From contig NZ_JACOPV010000014.1 in NCBI RefSeq assembly GCF_016881005.1, positions 1-64,000 on the forward strand: a stretch of 64,000 nt of DNA, in the 5' to 3' direction. The notes below the pieces were generated by a model. It was not told where the DNA came from. It saw nothing but the letters and a program-made list of their open reading frames with translations, and ran no database searches. The stretch's first letter is position 1, and each line of letters starts with the position of its first letter. The stretch is from Pseudomonas arcuscaelestis. GTDB lineage: Bacteria; Pseudomonadota; Gammaproteobacteria; Pseudomonadales; Pseudomonadaceae. This document shows, piece after piece, positions 1 through 8,101 of this stretch. Position numbers and translations under genes: made by a program.

Positions 1-81
1 TCGTAGCGTCTGCCGTTGAAATAGCATCACCATGATGGTGACGCGCTCCTCGGTACTCAGGTGACTGTATTGGGTAGACAT
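1..81 (-). CDS. IS30-family-like transposase, N-terminal 27 residues (runs off the window)
   Basis: The ATG at 81-79 opens a frame beginning MSTQYSHLSTEERVTIMVML, which resembles the N-terminus of IS30-family transposases (the 'YSHLS-EER' start of the helix-turn-helix). Only 27 codons are in the window. An 8-bp inverted repeat lies just upstream, and the toxin gene ends inside it. The family call rests on this short stretch; another HTH recombinase is possible. Confidence 0.55.
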   Translation of the reverse strand, partial: MSTQYSHLSTEERVTIMVMLFQRQTLR

Positions 82-83
82 GA

Positions 84-105
84 CAACACCTTACATCAGG
101 TGTTG
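84..105. repeat. Inverted repeat between transposase start and xaxB 3' end
   Basis: CAACACCT (84-91) and AGGTGTTG (98-105) are perfect 8-bp arms around a 6-nt spacer. The stop codon of the toxin gene (98-96) falls within it. It may be part of the terminal inverted repeat of the IS, or a short hairpin. The true IS boundary cannot be placed from one end. Confidence 0.45.
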
Positions 106-1052
106 CACTTGCTCCTTGAGGCCGCCCCCTCGATATCGGTAAGTTTTAGCGCAAGCAGTTGCGTGCGAACACCATCCAGTTGAAGGCCGATCTTCCTGTT
201 TTCGTCCAGCCACTGCTGACGAATTTCACCTAGCAACAAATACTCGTCAAGCGCGCTCAAGTATCCCTGTACCTGCGTGGTACGCTGGGTTGCTTCCCTT
301 TGTTCATCGCCAAGCTGCTTGATTTGCTCTGCCCATTCCCGGCGCTGATCTTGAAGCTGCGAATAGTGCATTCCTTTCTGAACACCATCGGCAAGTTTAC
401 CAACGACCTCCAGCACTTTCTCGATGGCACCGAGTGCCGCAGCAGGTGTTGCACCGTTGCTGACTAACTCTTTGACCTGATCGACCGTCGGTAATTTCCC
501 CTCAAACAATGAATCCAGTCCGTTGGATTCAAATGCTTCAATTGCACCTTCCAACTCGCGGAGATCGTGCTGTTTGCTATTTAGCCTGGCTGCGTAGGCT
601 TGTACTTCAGTGGTAGCTTTCTCCAGTGCTGCCTTATAATCGTTTATCTCGCGACTCGCATCATAAACAGGGAGGCTGCCGATCGATCTGGCTCCATCGA
701 CCACGCCTTTGAGCAACGTTTCAAGTTTGTTGCCTGCATCACGCGCGGACGTATTAAGCGCATTCACGTAGAATTCTTTCTCTTCAGGATCATCAGTACT
801 TTCAAGCCTGACGATCAGCTTCGCTAAACCTTGAGCATCAACAGTTACCCGAAGCGCTGAGGCGTTTGCTGAAAAACCGTCAACGTGCTGTTTAATCCCT
901 TTGCTGTGGCGCTCCATCGACTCATGCAATAAAGAGAGAAAACCCACAGTATTTTCCTGCCAAAGTCGAGTGTAGGCAGGTGCTGCTGCCAGAATTTTTC
1001 CCATATCAGGGTGTTTCAGATCGGCATTGAGTGGCACGAGGTTATCATTCAT
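96..1052 (-). CDS. xaxB: XaxB/YaxB-like subunit of a binary alpha-xenorhabdolysin pore-forming toxin
   Basis: A 318-residue, largely helical protein rich in long amphipathic helices, directly downstream of an XaxA-like gene. XaxA/XaxB (Xenorhabdus), YaxAB (Yersinia) and PaxAB (Photorhabdus) are alpha-pore-forming toxins in which the B subunit binds membrane and recruits A. No signal peptide is seen, as in that family. The ATG at 1052 is chosen over one at 1088 because AAGGA lies ~7 nt upstream and the earlier start would overlap xaxA. The gap to the xaxA stop is 10 nt, so translation is probably coupled. The last residues (…SRSKCNT) run into the IS-like end, so the natural C-terminus may be altered. 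The family call depends mostly on gene order, size and the clearer partner. Confidence 0.75.
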   Translation of the reverse strand: MNDNLVPLNADLKHPDMGKILAAAPAYTRLWQENTVGFLSLLHESMERHSKGIKQHVDGFSANASALRVTVDAQGLAKLIVRLESTDDPEEKEFYVNALNTSARDAGNKLETLLKGVVDGARSIGSLPVYDASREINDYKAALEKATTEVQAYAARLNSKQHDLRELEGAIEAFESNGLDSLFEGKLPTVDQVKELVSNGATPAAALGAIEKVLEVVGKLADGVQKGMHYSQLQDQRREWAEQIKQLGDEQREATQRTTQVQGYLSALDEYLLLGEIRQQWLDENRKIGLQLDGVRTQLLALKLTDIEGAASRSKCNT

Positions 1053-1062
1053 AAAAATATCC

Positions 1063-2226
1063 TTATTTTTTTGATATAGCATCAGCAAATACAGTATTCA
1101 TACGCACAGCGTGGACCTCAATACTGCCCCACTGACCAATAAAACCTTCAAAATTAAAAGAAAATGCAAAAAGCTGCTGATCGGTTTCTATTCTTTTTAG
1201 AATATCAATCGAAGTATCGATATAGGAACCAATCAAACCCCATGCCGTGTGCAAATGTTCGGATGAAGTCATTACATCGCCTAATCGAGCCTCTAACTGC
1301 CCCATTTGCGTATGCAAGTGTTCAAGAAGTCCCTCGAGTCGAATTTCAGCTTTCAGGCGATCGCTTATTTCACCACGATCGCTTTGACGCTTGTTACGTT
1401 CCTTGCGTACTTTCTCTGCTTTCGAACCATAGATCGAACCCGTAATTACAGCGCCCAGGGGTCCGGCGGCGACTCCAGCAATGGCCGCTTTAACATATTG
1501 GTCATACTCATTGCCAAGCCGTACAATTTCCTTATCGAGAGCATCCAACTCATTCCGTAGATATTCGACTTCATCGCTGGACTGACGACGCTGCACAGCT
1601 TGAATTTTTTGCATGACCAACGGTGCAAGGGTTAGTAACGCTACGTCACGAAAGTTTTTTGTCTGCGCCTGGACCTTTCCGACACTTTCAGCAAATTTCG
1701 TTACGTCTTTTCGCAGGATGTCCATGAACTCCACCAAGGTCTCAACCTTGATCTTATCACTCGGACTAAGTTTCACCCCCTCGTGGAATTCGATGGACTC
1801 CCATTTATCTTTGCTGTGACCCGCATCGATGCGTTTATCGATAAAGTTCAGTATGAATTTCCCCCCACTGTTGATGCTATTAGCAGTGGAAGCCAACTGA
1901 GCGCCCAGGTTTTTACTGACATCCGACAGGTCGATCCAGCTACGTCCGTGCTCCTGCAATTTCAGATTCAAGTCGAGCATACTGTCCGGCATTAAGCCGG
2001 ATTCACTGATCGTGTCGTATCCCAACCAATCAATCACGGTATCACTGGTGCTAGGCAGGCTGAACACATGGTTGGCATACTGGCTAAGGGTCTCAATATG
2101 CTCGCGGGTGAGCACAAGCCCGCCGTTATCAGGGCCATCACGCCCTTCCATCCCCTGAATGAGATTGCCTGGCAAGCGCTGAGCAAGGTCCTGGTTTTCG
2201 TTTGAGCTGTCTGTTGCAATGTCCAT
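1063..2226 (-). CDS. xaxA: XaxA/YaxA-like subunit of a binary alpha-xenorhabdolysin pore-forming toxin
   Basis: 387 residues, close to the ~400 of XaxA. Features seen: an N-terminal 'LTREHIETLSQYAN' segment, long predicted coiled helices, and near residues 245-275 a glycine/alanine-rich hydrophobic stretch (AGVAAGPLGAVITGSIYG) followed by the basic segment SKAEKVRKERNK. That is the membrane-inserting hairpin region characteristic of XaxA/YaxA. In the known toxins A and B assemble into soluble heterodimers that oligomerise into pores on eukaryotic membranes. The ATG at 2226 has AAGGAT ~7 nt upstream. The gene is divergent from the chagasin-like gene, and the A-B order matches other xax loci. 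No secretion genes are nearby. Confidence 0.85.
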   Translation of the reverse strand: MDIATDSSNENQDLAQRLPGNLIQGMEGRDGPDNGGLVLTREHIETLSQYANHVFSLPSTSDTVIDWLGYDTISESGLMPDSMLDLNLKLQEHGRSWIDLSDVSKNLGAQLASTANSINSGGKFILNFIDKRIDAGHSKDKWESIEFHEGVKLSPSDKIKVETLVEFMDILRKDVTKFAESVGKVQAQTKNFRDVALLTLAPLVMQKIQAVQRRQSSDEVEYLRNELDALDKEIVRLGNEYDQYVKAAIAGVAAGPLGAVITGSIYGSKAEKVRKERNKRQSDRGEISDRLKAEIRLEGLLEHLHTQMGQLEARLGDVMTSSEHLHTAWGLIGSYIDTSIDILKRIETDQQLFAFSFNFEGFIGQWGSIEVHAVRMNTVFADAISKK

Positions 2227-2347
2227 ATTTGCATCCTTGGTGATAGGCCAAACCGGCCAGGGAGCAACCTATTACGCAACTGACACTGCCGAGCAGAGGG
2301 CAGATTTTCCTAAAACGCCGATACCGGCCCGAAAGAATGGATTGTCG

Positions 2348-2749
2348 ATGAAGATCAACAGAAAGCTGCTCGTCCTTGGCCTGCCACTTTTGCTGGCAGC
2401 GTGCACACAAACACCCGGCAAGCATGACAACCTGGTGCTCGAGAAAGCCAGCCAATGCCCCGTGCATCTGGAGACCAACCAGACGCTCACGCTCACCCTG
2501 CCCAGCAACCCCAGCACCGGCTATCGCTGGCTGGTACAGAATCCAGCTACAGGAATATTGAGAAGCCTGGGGCCCGAGGTTTACAGTCACCCGGAAGACG
2601 CCGGGGTCGTGGGTAGCGCCGGGCAATCGCTATGGCGCTTTCAGGCTCAAGCCACGGGAGAGGGTCATTTGATACTGGTCTATCAGCAACCCTGGGCGCC
2701 TGAAGTACGCCCGGCGCAGACCTTTGACTGTGCAATCAGCGTGAAGTAA
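2348..2749 (+). CDS. Chagasin-like (I42) cysteine-protease-inhibitor lipoprotein
   Basis: 133 residues from the ATG at 2348. A lipoprotein signal with lipobox LLAAC lies near residues 14-18, so the product should be anchored in the envelope. Three chagasin loops are visible: NPSTGYRW (family NPTTGY-W), GSAGQSLWRF (family G-x-G-x-x-x-x-x-F) and YQQPWAP. The family binds papain-like cysteine proteases. An upstream in-frame ATG at 2219 is rejected because it would place the signal peptide internally and overlap the xaxA start. The target, whether a self or a foreign protease, is unknown. Confidence 0.8.
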   Translation: MKINRKLLVLGLPLLLAACTQTPGKHDNLVLEKASQCPVHLETNQTLTLTLPSNPSTGYRWLVQNPATGILRSLGPEVYSHPEDAGVVGSAGQSLWRFQAQATGEGHLILVYQQPWAPEVRPAQTFDCAISVK

Positions 2750-2834
2750 AGGCACTGGTCAGCCAAGTCATGCATCTGACTGCAAGTTTGGCTAAAATGC
2801 CCGCCTTTTACTGCCCAATACCTGGATTGTCCTC

Positions 2835-3578
2835 GTGAGCAAAGAACCTGACCGTCTATTCGCCCAGCCGCTTGGCCAGGTACCCGACTTCGCCTTCAAC
2901 GAAGACGTGGTGCGAGTGTTCCCGGACATGATCAAGCGCTCAGTGCCGGGTTACCCGACCATTGTCGAGAACCTTGGGGTGTTGGCTGCACAATTCGCTC
3001 AGCCGAACACAGCCCTGTATGACCTGGGCAGCTCGCTGGGCGCCGTGACCCAGGCGCTGCGTCGGCATGTCCGTAGCGACGGCTGCCGGGTTATCGCGAT
3101 AGACAACTCCGCCGCTATGGTTGAGCGCTGCCGCCAATACCTCACTGCCCAAGACTCGATGTTCCAGGAGCTGTTGCCGGTAGAAGTAATCGAGGGTGAC
3201 ATTCTCGCGCTCAAGTTCCAGCCCGCTTCGGTGGTGGCAATGAACTTCACCTTGCAGTTCATTGCACCTGAACAGCGCCTGGAACTACTGGCTCGTATCC
3301 GCGCCTCACTGCTACCTGGTGGCGCACTGATTCTTTCCGAGAAGCTGCGCTTTGACGATACCCAAGAGCACGCCTTGCTCACCGACCTGCATGTTGCATT
3401 CAAGCGCGCCAATGGCTACAGCGAACTGGAAATAGCCCAGAAACGCAGCGCCATTGAGAACGTGATGAAGCCCGACAGCCTTGAAGAACATCGCCAGCGC
3501 CTGCTGGCGGCCGGTTTCTCCAAGGTAGTGCCTTGGTTCCAATGCCTTAATTTTGCCTCGTTGATTGCCCTGCCATGA
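2835..3578 (+). CDS. cmoA: Carboxy-S-adenosyl-L-methionine synthase CmoA
   Basis: 247 residues with a Rossmann methyltransferase fold: glycine motif DLGSSLGAVT near residue 63, acidic motif AIDNSAAM near 88 and MNFTLQFI near 135. CmoA converts SAM and prephenate to carboxy-SAM. Its product is the donor used by CmoB in making cmo5U34 in tRNA. The start is GTG at 2835. The stop overlaps the cmoB ATG in an ATGA junction (3575-3578), indicating translational coupling. Confidence 0.96.
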   Translation: MSKEPDRLFAQPLGQVPDFAFNEDVVRVFPDMIKRSVPGYPTIVENLGVLAAQFAQPNTALYDLGSSLGAVTQALRRHVRSDGCRVIAIDNSAAMVERCRQYLTAQDSMFQELLPVEVIEGDILALKFQPASVVAMNFTLQFIAPEQRLELLARIRASLLPGGALILSEKLRFDDTQEHALLTDLHVAFKRANGYSELEIAQKRSAIENVMKPDSLEEHRQRLLAAGFSKVVPWFQCLNFASLIALP

Positions 3579-4531
3579 TTGATCTATCCCCGTTGGTTCG
3601 CCGTTTGGCGGGCACCCCTCTCGCACAATGGTCGCAAGGCCTGCAAGCACAGTTGGACGCCAAGATGGACAAGGGCCATGGCGACCTGGAGCGCTGGCAG
3701 AATGCCCTGGATGCGCTTCCGGCGTTGCAGCCAAGCACAGTGGACTTGCTCAACGGTCTGAACCTGGATTGCGAGTGCGACCAGGACACTCGCGATCGTA
3801 TGCGCCAGGCCCTTATGGGGTTATCGCCCTGGCGCAAAGGGCCATTTGACCTGTTCGGTGTACATGTAGACACCGAGTGGCGTTCGGACTGGAAATGGTC
3901 GCGCGTTGCTCCGCATCTGGATCTCAAGGGCAAACGAATTCTGGATGTCGGCTGCGGCAATGGTTATTACCAGTGGCGCATGCTCGGTGCCGGCGCCGAC
4001 AGTGTGATTGGCGTCGACCCCAACTGGCTGTTCTTCTGCCAGTTCCAGGCCGTGCAGCGGTACCTGCCTGACCTTCCTGCCTGGCATTTGCCTTTCGCTC
4101 TGGAAGATCTGCCAGCCAATCTGGAAGGTTTCGACACGGTATTTTCCATGGGTGTTTTCTATCACCGCCGCTCCCCCATCGAACACCTGTTGGCACTGAA
4201 GGATTGCCTGGTAAAAGGCGGCGAACTGGTACTGGAAACGCTGGTGATCGAAGGCGATGAGAATCAGGTCCTGGTGCCCGAAGACCGCTACGCGCAAATG
4301 CGCAATGTCTGGTTTTTACCTTCGGTACCCGCCCTGGAACGCTGGTTGCGCCGCGCCGGCTTCAGCGATGTACGCTGCGTGGATGTGAGCGTCACCAGCG
4401 TTGAAGAACAGCGCAGTACCGAGTGGATGCGTTATCAGTCGCTCAGCGACTTCCTCGACCCAGCCGACCACGGCCGTACTGTTGAAGGCCTGCCCGCGCC
4501 GCGTCGCGCAGTGCTGGTGGCGCGTAAGTAA
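3575..4531 (+). CDS. cmoB: tRNA U34 carboxymethyltransferase CmoB
   Basis: 318 residues, the usual length. The SAM-binding core has ILDVGCGNGYYQWRM near residue 123 and GVDPNWLF near 145, followed by the family signature FSMGVFYHRRSP. CmoB transfers the carboxymethyl group of carboxy-SAM to 5-hydroxyuridine 34 of tRNAs, broadening wobble reading. It is co-transcribed with cmoA and followed by a hairpin terminator shared with the convergent small gene. Confidence 0.96.
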   Translation: MIDLSPLVRRLAGTPLAQWSQGLQAQLDAKMDKGHGDLERWQNALDALPALQPSTVDLLNGLNLDCECDQDTRDRMRQALMGLSPWRKGPFDLFGVHVDTEWRSDWKWSRVAPHLDLKGKRILDVGCGNGYYQWRMLGAGADSVIGVDPNWLFFCQFQAVQRYLPDLPAWHLPFALEDLPANLEGFDTVFSMGVFYHRRSPIEHLLALKDCLVKGGELVLETLVIEGDENQVLVPEDRYAQMRNVWFLPSVPALERWLRRAGFSDVRCVDVSVTSVEEQRSTEWMRYQSLSDFLDPADHGRTVEGLPAPRRAVLVARK

Positions 4532-4536
4532 AAAAA

Positions 4537-4554
4537 GGCGCCCACAAGGGCGCC
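4537..4554. terminator. Bidirectional rho-independent terminator
   Basis: GGCGCCC-ACAA-GGGCGCC, a perfect 7-bp stem preceded on the plus strand by seven A. On the minus strand this reads as a stem followed by a T run, so it mainly terminates the small gene at 4607-4813. It also lies just past cmoB. Confidence 0.85.
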
Positions 4555-4606
4555 TAATATTCACCTTTTTTCCAAAGGAGCTGGGGAGCTTCGAAGGTGA
4601 ATGGAG

Positions 4607-4813
4607 CTACTCTTTGACCACTTGCTGCTGAGCGTTTTCGCGCTGCTTCGCAGCGGATTTGGCGATCGCCTGATCCTTGTCGCCGTGAATCTGCTCCTGA
4701 CTCAGACGGAATTTTTCCCAGAACTGTTTCGAGCGTTCTGCGCCGCCTTCGGCCAGTGCGGCGCCACTGCCCAGGGCCAGAACAGCCATCAGCGCATACT
4801 TGATCAGGCTCAT
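4607..4813 (-). CDS. Small exported (periplasmic) protein, unknown function
   Basis: 68 residues from ATG 4813, which has GAGGTG 6 nt upstream; an ATG at 4822 lacks this. A signal peptide (MSLIKYALMAVLALGSGAALA) with an ALA cleavage site is followed by a ~46-residue charged helix rich in K, E and Q. It is divergent from the copper-type response regulator and shares its upstream region, which holds an inverted-repeat operator. Co-regulation by metal is therefore plausible but inferred. There are no metal-binding Cys, and His only once, so direct metal binding is not obvious. Confidence 0.7.
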   Translation of the reverse strand: MSLIKYALMAVLALGSGAALAEGGAERSKQFWEKFRLSQEQIHGDKDQAIAKSAAKQRENAQQQVVKE

Positions 4814-4950
4814 GTTGCTCACCTCGTGATTGAATTTCAGTACGGTTCAATCTTACGAAAGGCAAGCTAACAGCAAGGTGAGGCGCAAATTACAGTGTTG
4901 AAAGAAACCACCCCGGTGGCGCCCCTCTGCAACCACAGTAAAACGTCGAA

Positions 4951-4968
4951 AATTACAATTCTGTAATT
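4951..4968. promoter_or_regulatory. Cop-box-like operator (CopR/CzcR type)
   Basis: AATTACA-ATTC-TGTAATT, 7-bp perfect arms with a 4-nt spacer. It resembles the CopR box described in Pseudomonas (TGACANNNNTGTNAT) with one mismatch. It lies between the divergent small exported protein and the response regulator, 117 nt before the regulator start, which suits autoregulation and control of both sides. A weaker half site (ATTACA) is at 4889-4894. Confidence 0.65.
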
Positions 4969-5084
4969 CAGCCGAAATCCAGCAAAAGATGGCTTAGTAT
5001 CCGCCGCTCGATGCCCGCCCGCTCTTGACCCTACAGCTACTTCAGGGTTGAAACTCATCACCTTTCTCAACATCGAGTCATTTC

Positions 5085-5759
5085 ATGCGTTTATTGATTA
5101 TCGAGGACGAGCTTCGCACCGCCGATTACTTGCAACAGGGATTAAGTGAAAACGGCTATATCGTCGATTGCGCCTATACCGGAGCCGACGGTTTGCACAT
5201 GGCCCGCCAGCACGCCTACGACCTGATCATCCTCGACGTTAACCTGCCTGTGCTCGATGGTTGGACAGTGCTGAAGCACCTTCGCACCGACTCCAGTACC
5301 CGCATCATGATGCTGACGGCACATGGTCGCCTGTCTGATCGCGTCAAAGGCCTGGACCTGGGGGCCGACGACTATTTACTCAAACCATTCGAGTTCCCCG
5401 AACTGCTCGCACGTATTCGCAGCCTGTTGCGACGTAACGATCAGAGCCTGCAACCCAGCACCTTGAAAGTCGCCGACCTGGAACTCGATCCGGGCCGCCA
5501 TCGCGCGTACCGCGGCGGGCAGCGTATCGATCTGACGGCCAAAGAGTTTGCGCTGTTGCATTTACTGATGCGTCAAAGCGGCGAGGTGCTATCTCGCACA
5601 CAGATCATCTCTTTGGTCTGGGACATGAATTTCGATTGCGACACCAATGTCGTCGAAGTCTCGATTCGCCGCTTGCGAGCCAAGATCGACGATCCCTTCG
5701 AGGACAAACTGATCCATACCCTGCGAGGCGTCGGCTATGTACTCGAGGCGCGCGAATGA
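5085..5759 (+). CDS. OmpR/PhoB-family response regulator, copper/heavy-metal type (CopR/CzcR-like)
   Basis: 224 residues. A receiver domain (acidic pair IIEDE, phospho-acceptor Asp51 in LDVNLPVLDG, Lys in LLKPF) is followed by a winged-helix DNA-binding domain ending TLRGVGYVLEARE. Length and the 'RVKGLDLGADDYLLKPFEFPELLARIRSLLRR' type linker match the CopR/CusR/CzcR group. ATG 5085 follows CATCGAGTC, a weak Shine-Dalgarno. The stop overlaps the kinase start. Which metal is sensed cannot be told from sequence; copper is the first guess from the operator and from remembered P. putida synteny. Confidence 0.85.
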   Translation: MRLLIIEDELRTADYLQQGLSENGYIVDCAYTGADGLHMARQHAYDLIILDVNLPVLDGWTVLKHLRTDSSTRIMMLTAHGRLSDRVKGLDLGADDYLLKPFEFPELLARIRSLLRRNDQSLQPSTLKVADLELDPGRHRAYRGGQRIDLTAKEFALLHLLMRQSGEVLSRTQIISLVWDMNFDCDTNVVEVSIRRLRAKIDDPFEDKLIHTLRGVGYVLEARE

Positions 5760-7150
5760 AGCCAGCCAGGTTGTCCCTGCGCCTGGGCATGAGTGTCAGC
5801 CTGATGGGCGCCGCGTTGGTGCTGCTGTTGGCCTGCCTGGCTGTGCTCGCCCTGGACCACGAACTGGACAGTCGGGCACGCAAAAGCCTGACCGCGAAAA
5901 TGACCCAGATAGAGCACGGCCTGAGCATCGACCTGAAGTCCGGCGACCTGCAAACCTCGGCCCATCCACTGCTGGATGTAGTGATGGGGCATGACAACTT
6001 GAGCCTGAGCGTGATCGCCCTGACCGGTCGCCACTCGGCCTTGCTTAGCCTGGGGCCGGGGCTGGATGCCGAAGCGCTGATGCAGATTCCTATACATCCC
6101 CATCTGAACTTCAACCAATGGCGTGACAGCAATGACAATCATTTGCTGACAGCCTCGCGGCTGATGCGCCTCAATGACGGGACGCTAGTGCATGTGCTGT
6201 TGACGGTCAATTTGGCCGACGACCACAACCTATTGCTGGCCTATTTGCGCTCGACACTGTTTGCCCTGCCGTTACTGGTACTCCTGATTGGCTTTGGTGC
6301 CTGGGTGGTGGTGCAGCGAGGTCTTGTTCCGCTTCGTCGCTTCCGCCAGATCGCCGAACAAGTGTCGGCTCAGCAGTTGGCATTACGCCTACCAGTGAAG
6401 GACTTGCCCCATGAACTCAGCGAATTGGCCAGCACCATGAACATCATGCTCGATCGCCTGGATGGCGGCGTGCAGCAGCTTTCCCAGTTCTCGGACGATC
6501 TGGCTCATGAACTGCGTACCCCCATCGGTAACCTCCTGGGCAAGGCTCAGGTGACCTTGGCCCGTGAGCGCCCTATCGAGCAATACAAGGACGTACTGGA
6601 AGCCAGCATTGAAGAACTGACCCGTCTGAACCGCATCATCAATGACATGCTGTTTCTCGCCCACGTCAGCCAGCCTGACAGTCAAATTCCGCTAAAAGCG
6701 GTCAGCCTGGCCGATGAAGCCAAGCGCGTCAGTGAGTTGTTCGAGTTCAGTAGTGAACAAAAAGATATCAGCCTGCAGGTGCATGGCTGGGGCACCATCA
6801 TGGCTGATCGGCTGATGGTGCAACGGGCACTTTCGAACGTGTTGAGCAACGCCATCCGCCATAGCCCACAGGGGCAACAGGTTGAAATTGGGATTGAGCG
6901 ACACGGTGACGAAGTATACATGTGGGTCGAAAACCGCGGGTCTGGCATCGAGCAGGCGCATCTGCCACATTTATTCGAGCGCTTTTACCGCGTCGGCTCC
7001 GGACGTTCTCGCCTTGAGGGTGGCACCGGGTTGGGCCTGGCGATCGTGAAGTCGATCATGCACGCGCATGGGGGCCGGGTTGAGGTGAGCAGTGAACTCA
7101 ATGGTATGACTCGATTCAGCCTGATTTTTCCGGGTGCGCAAGCAGGTTGA
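5756..7150 (+). CDS. Heavy-metal sensor histidine kinase (CopS/CzcS-like)
   Basis: 464 residues from the ATG at 5756, which overlaps the regulator stop (ATGA). Order: TM helix at ~12-32, periplasmic loop with several His (HPLLDVVMGHD, HPHLN), second TM at ~168-188, HAMP, HisKA with phospho-acceptor His251 (DDLAHELRTP), HATPase with N-box (NVLSNAIRHS), GTGLGLAIVKSIM. It is an inner-membrane sensor paired with the upstream regulator. His residues in the loop could be metal ligands (inference). Confidence 0.88.
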   Translation: MKPARLSLRLGMSVSLMGAALVLLLACLAVLALDHELDSRARKSLTAKMTQIEHGLSIDLKSGDLQTSAHPLLDVVMGHDNLSLSVIALTGRHSALLSLGPGLDAEALMQIPIHPHLNFNQWRDSNDNHLLTASRLMRLNDGTLVHVLLTVNLADDHNLLLAYLRSTLFALPLLVLLIGFGAWVVVQRGLVPLRRFRQIAEQVSAQQLALRLPVKDLPHELSELASTMNIMLDRLDGGVQQLSQFSDDLAHELRTPIGNLLGKAQVTLARERPIEQYKDVLEASIEELTRLNRIINDMLFLAHVSQPDSQIPLKAVSLADEAKRVSELFEFSSEQKDISLQVHGWGTIMADRLMVQRALSNVLSNAIRHSPQGQQVEIGIERHGDEVYMWVENRGSGIEQAHLPHLFERFYRVGSGRSRLEGGTGLGLAIVKSIMHAHGGRVEVSSELNGMTRFSLIFPGAQAG

Positions 7151-7313
7151 AATGCTGCCCCGGTGTAAACCGGCTTGCTGCGTAATCTGGCGCAAGCGGC
7201 AGCCAATCCAGCGTACTCGATGTATCAGGCATATCCGACACCGAACGGCTCGCGGGTGTCGGTATGCTTTCACAGGTCAGCAAACTGGCCGCCTTTACAT
7301 CCGCTGTGCACTA

Positions 7314-8057
7314 TCAGTGGCGGCTAGCTGCCATGATCAGCGCTTTCATCTCCGCGACTGCAGACTTGAAACCAACGAACAGCGCATGTGCGACCAGCGC
7401 ATGACCAATGTTCAACTCGTTGATACCCTTGATCGCAGCAACGGCTTCAACGTTATGGTAATGCAAACCATGGCCGGCGTTGACGATCAGGCCCTGGCCC
7501 AAGCCAAAAGCCACGCCATCGGCGACGCGCTTGAGCTCCTCGGCAACTTCAGTCGGGGTTTGGGCATCGGCATAGCGACCGGTGTGCAATTCGATGGCAG
7601 GCGCGCCTACACGGCGCGAGGCCTCAATCTGACGCTCATCGGCGTCGATGAACAGCGAGACCTCCGAGCCCATGCGCGACAGGCGCTCTACTGCCGCCTT
7701 GATCCTTGCTTCCTGACCCGCCACGTCCAGGCCACCCTCGGTGGTCAACTCCTGACGAGTTTCTGGTACCAGGCAGATGTGTGCAGGACGGATGCGCTCA
7801 GCGAATACCATCATTTCTTCGGTGACGCCCATTTCGAAGTTCATGCGCGTCTGCAGCACGTCCTTGAGCACCAATACGTCGCGCTCCTGAATATGCCGAC
7901 GGTCTTCGCGCAAGTGCACGGTGATGCCGTCTGCACCTGCCTCTTCGGCGTCCAGCGCGGCCTTGACCGGATCGGGATAGCGCGTCCCACGCGCCTGGCG
8001 CAGGGTCGCCACGTGGTCGATGTTCACGCCGAGGAGCATGCGGTTGCTTTGAGTCAC
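7314..8057 (-). CDS. pdxJ: Pyridoxine 5'-phosphate synthase PdxJ
   Basis: 247 residues. The signature LLGVNIDHVATLRQARG at the N-terminus and GADGITVHLREDRRHI near residue 40 are typical. PdxJ condenses 1-deoxyxylulose-5-phosphate with 3-amino-1-hydroxyacetone phosphate in the last step of de novo vitamin B6 ring formation. The start is GTG at 8057 with AGGAGA upstream; ATG at 8039 is an alternative. It ends the era-recO-pdxJ run. The 163 nt to the convergent kinase gene hold no gene. Confidence 0.96.
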   Translation of the reverse strand: MTQSNRMLLGVNIDHVATLRQARGTRYPDPVKAALDAEEAGADGITVHLREDRRHIQERDVLVLKDVLQTRMNFEMGVTEEMMVFAERIRPAHICLVPETRQELTTEGGLDVAGQEARIKAAVERLSRMGSEVSLFIDADERQIEASRRVGAPAIELHTGRYADAQTPTEVAEELKRVADGVAFGLGQGLIVNAGHGLHYHNVEAVAAIKGINELNIGHALVAHALFVGFKSAVAEMKALIMAASRH

Positions 8058-8101
8058 GAAGAGGCTCTCCTGATGATTTAGCCTGACAGCATACGACGTG
8101 C

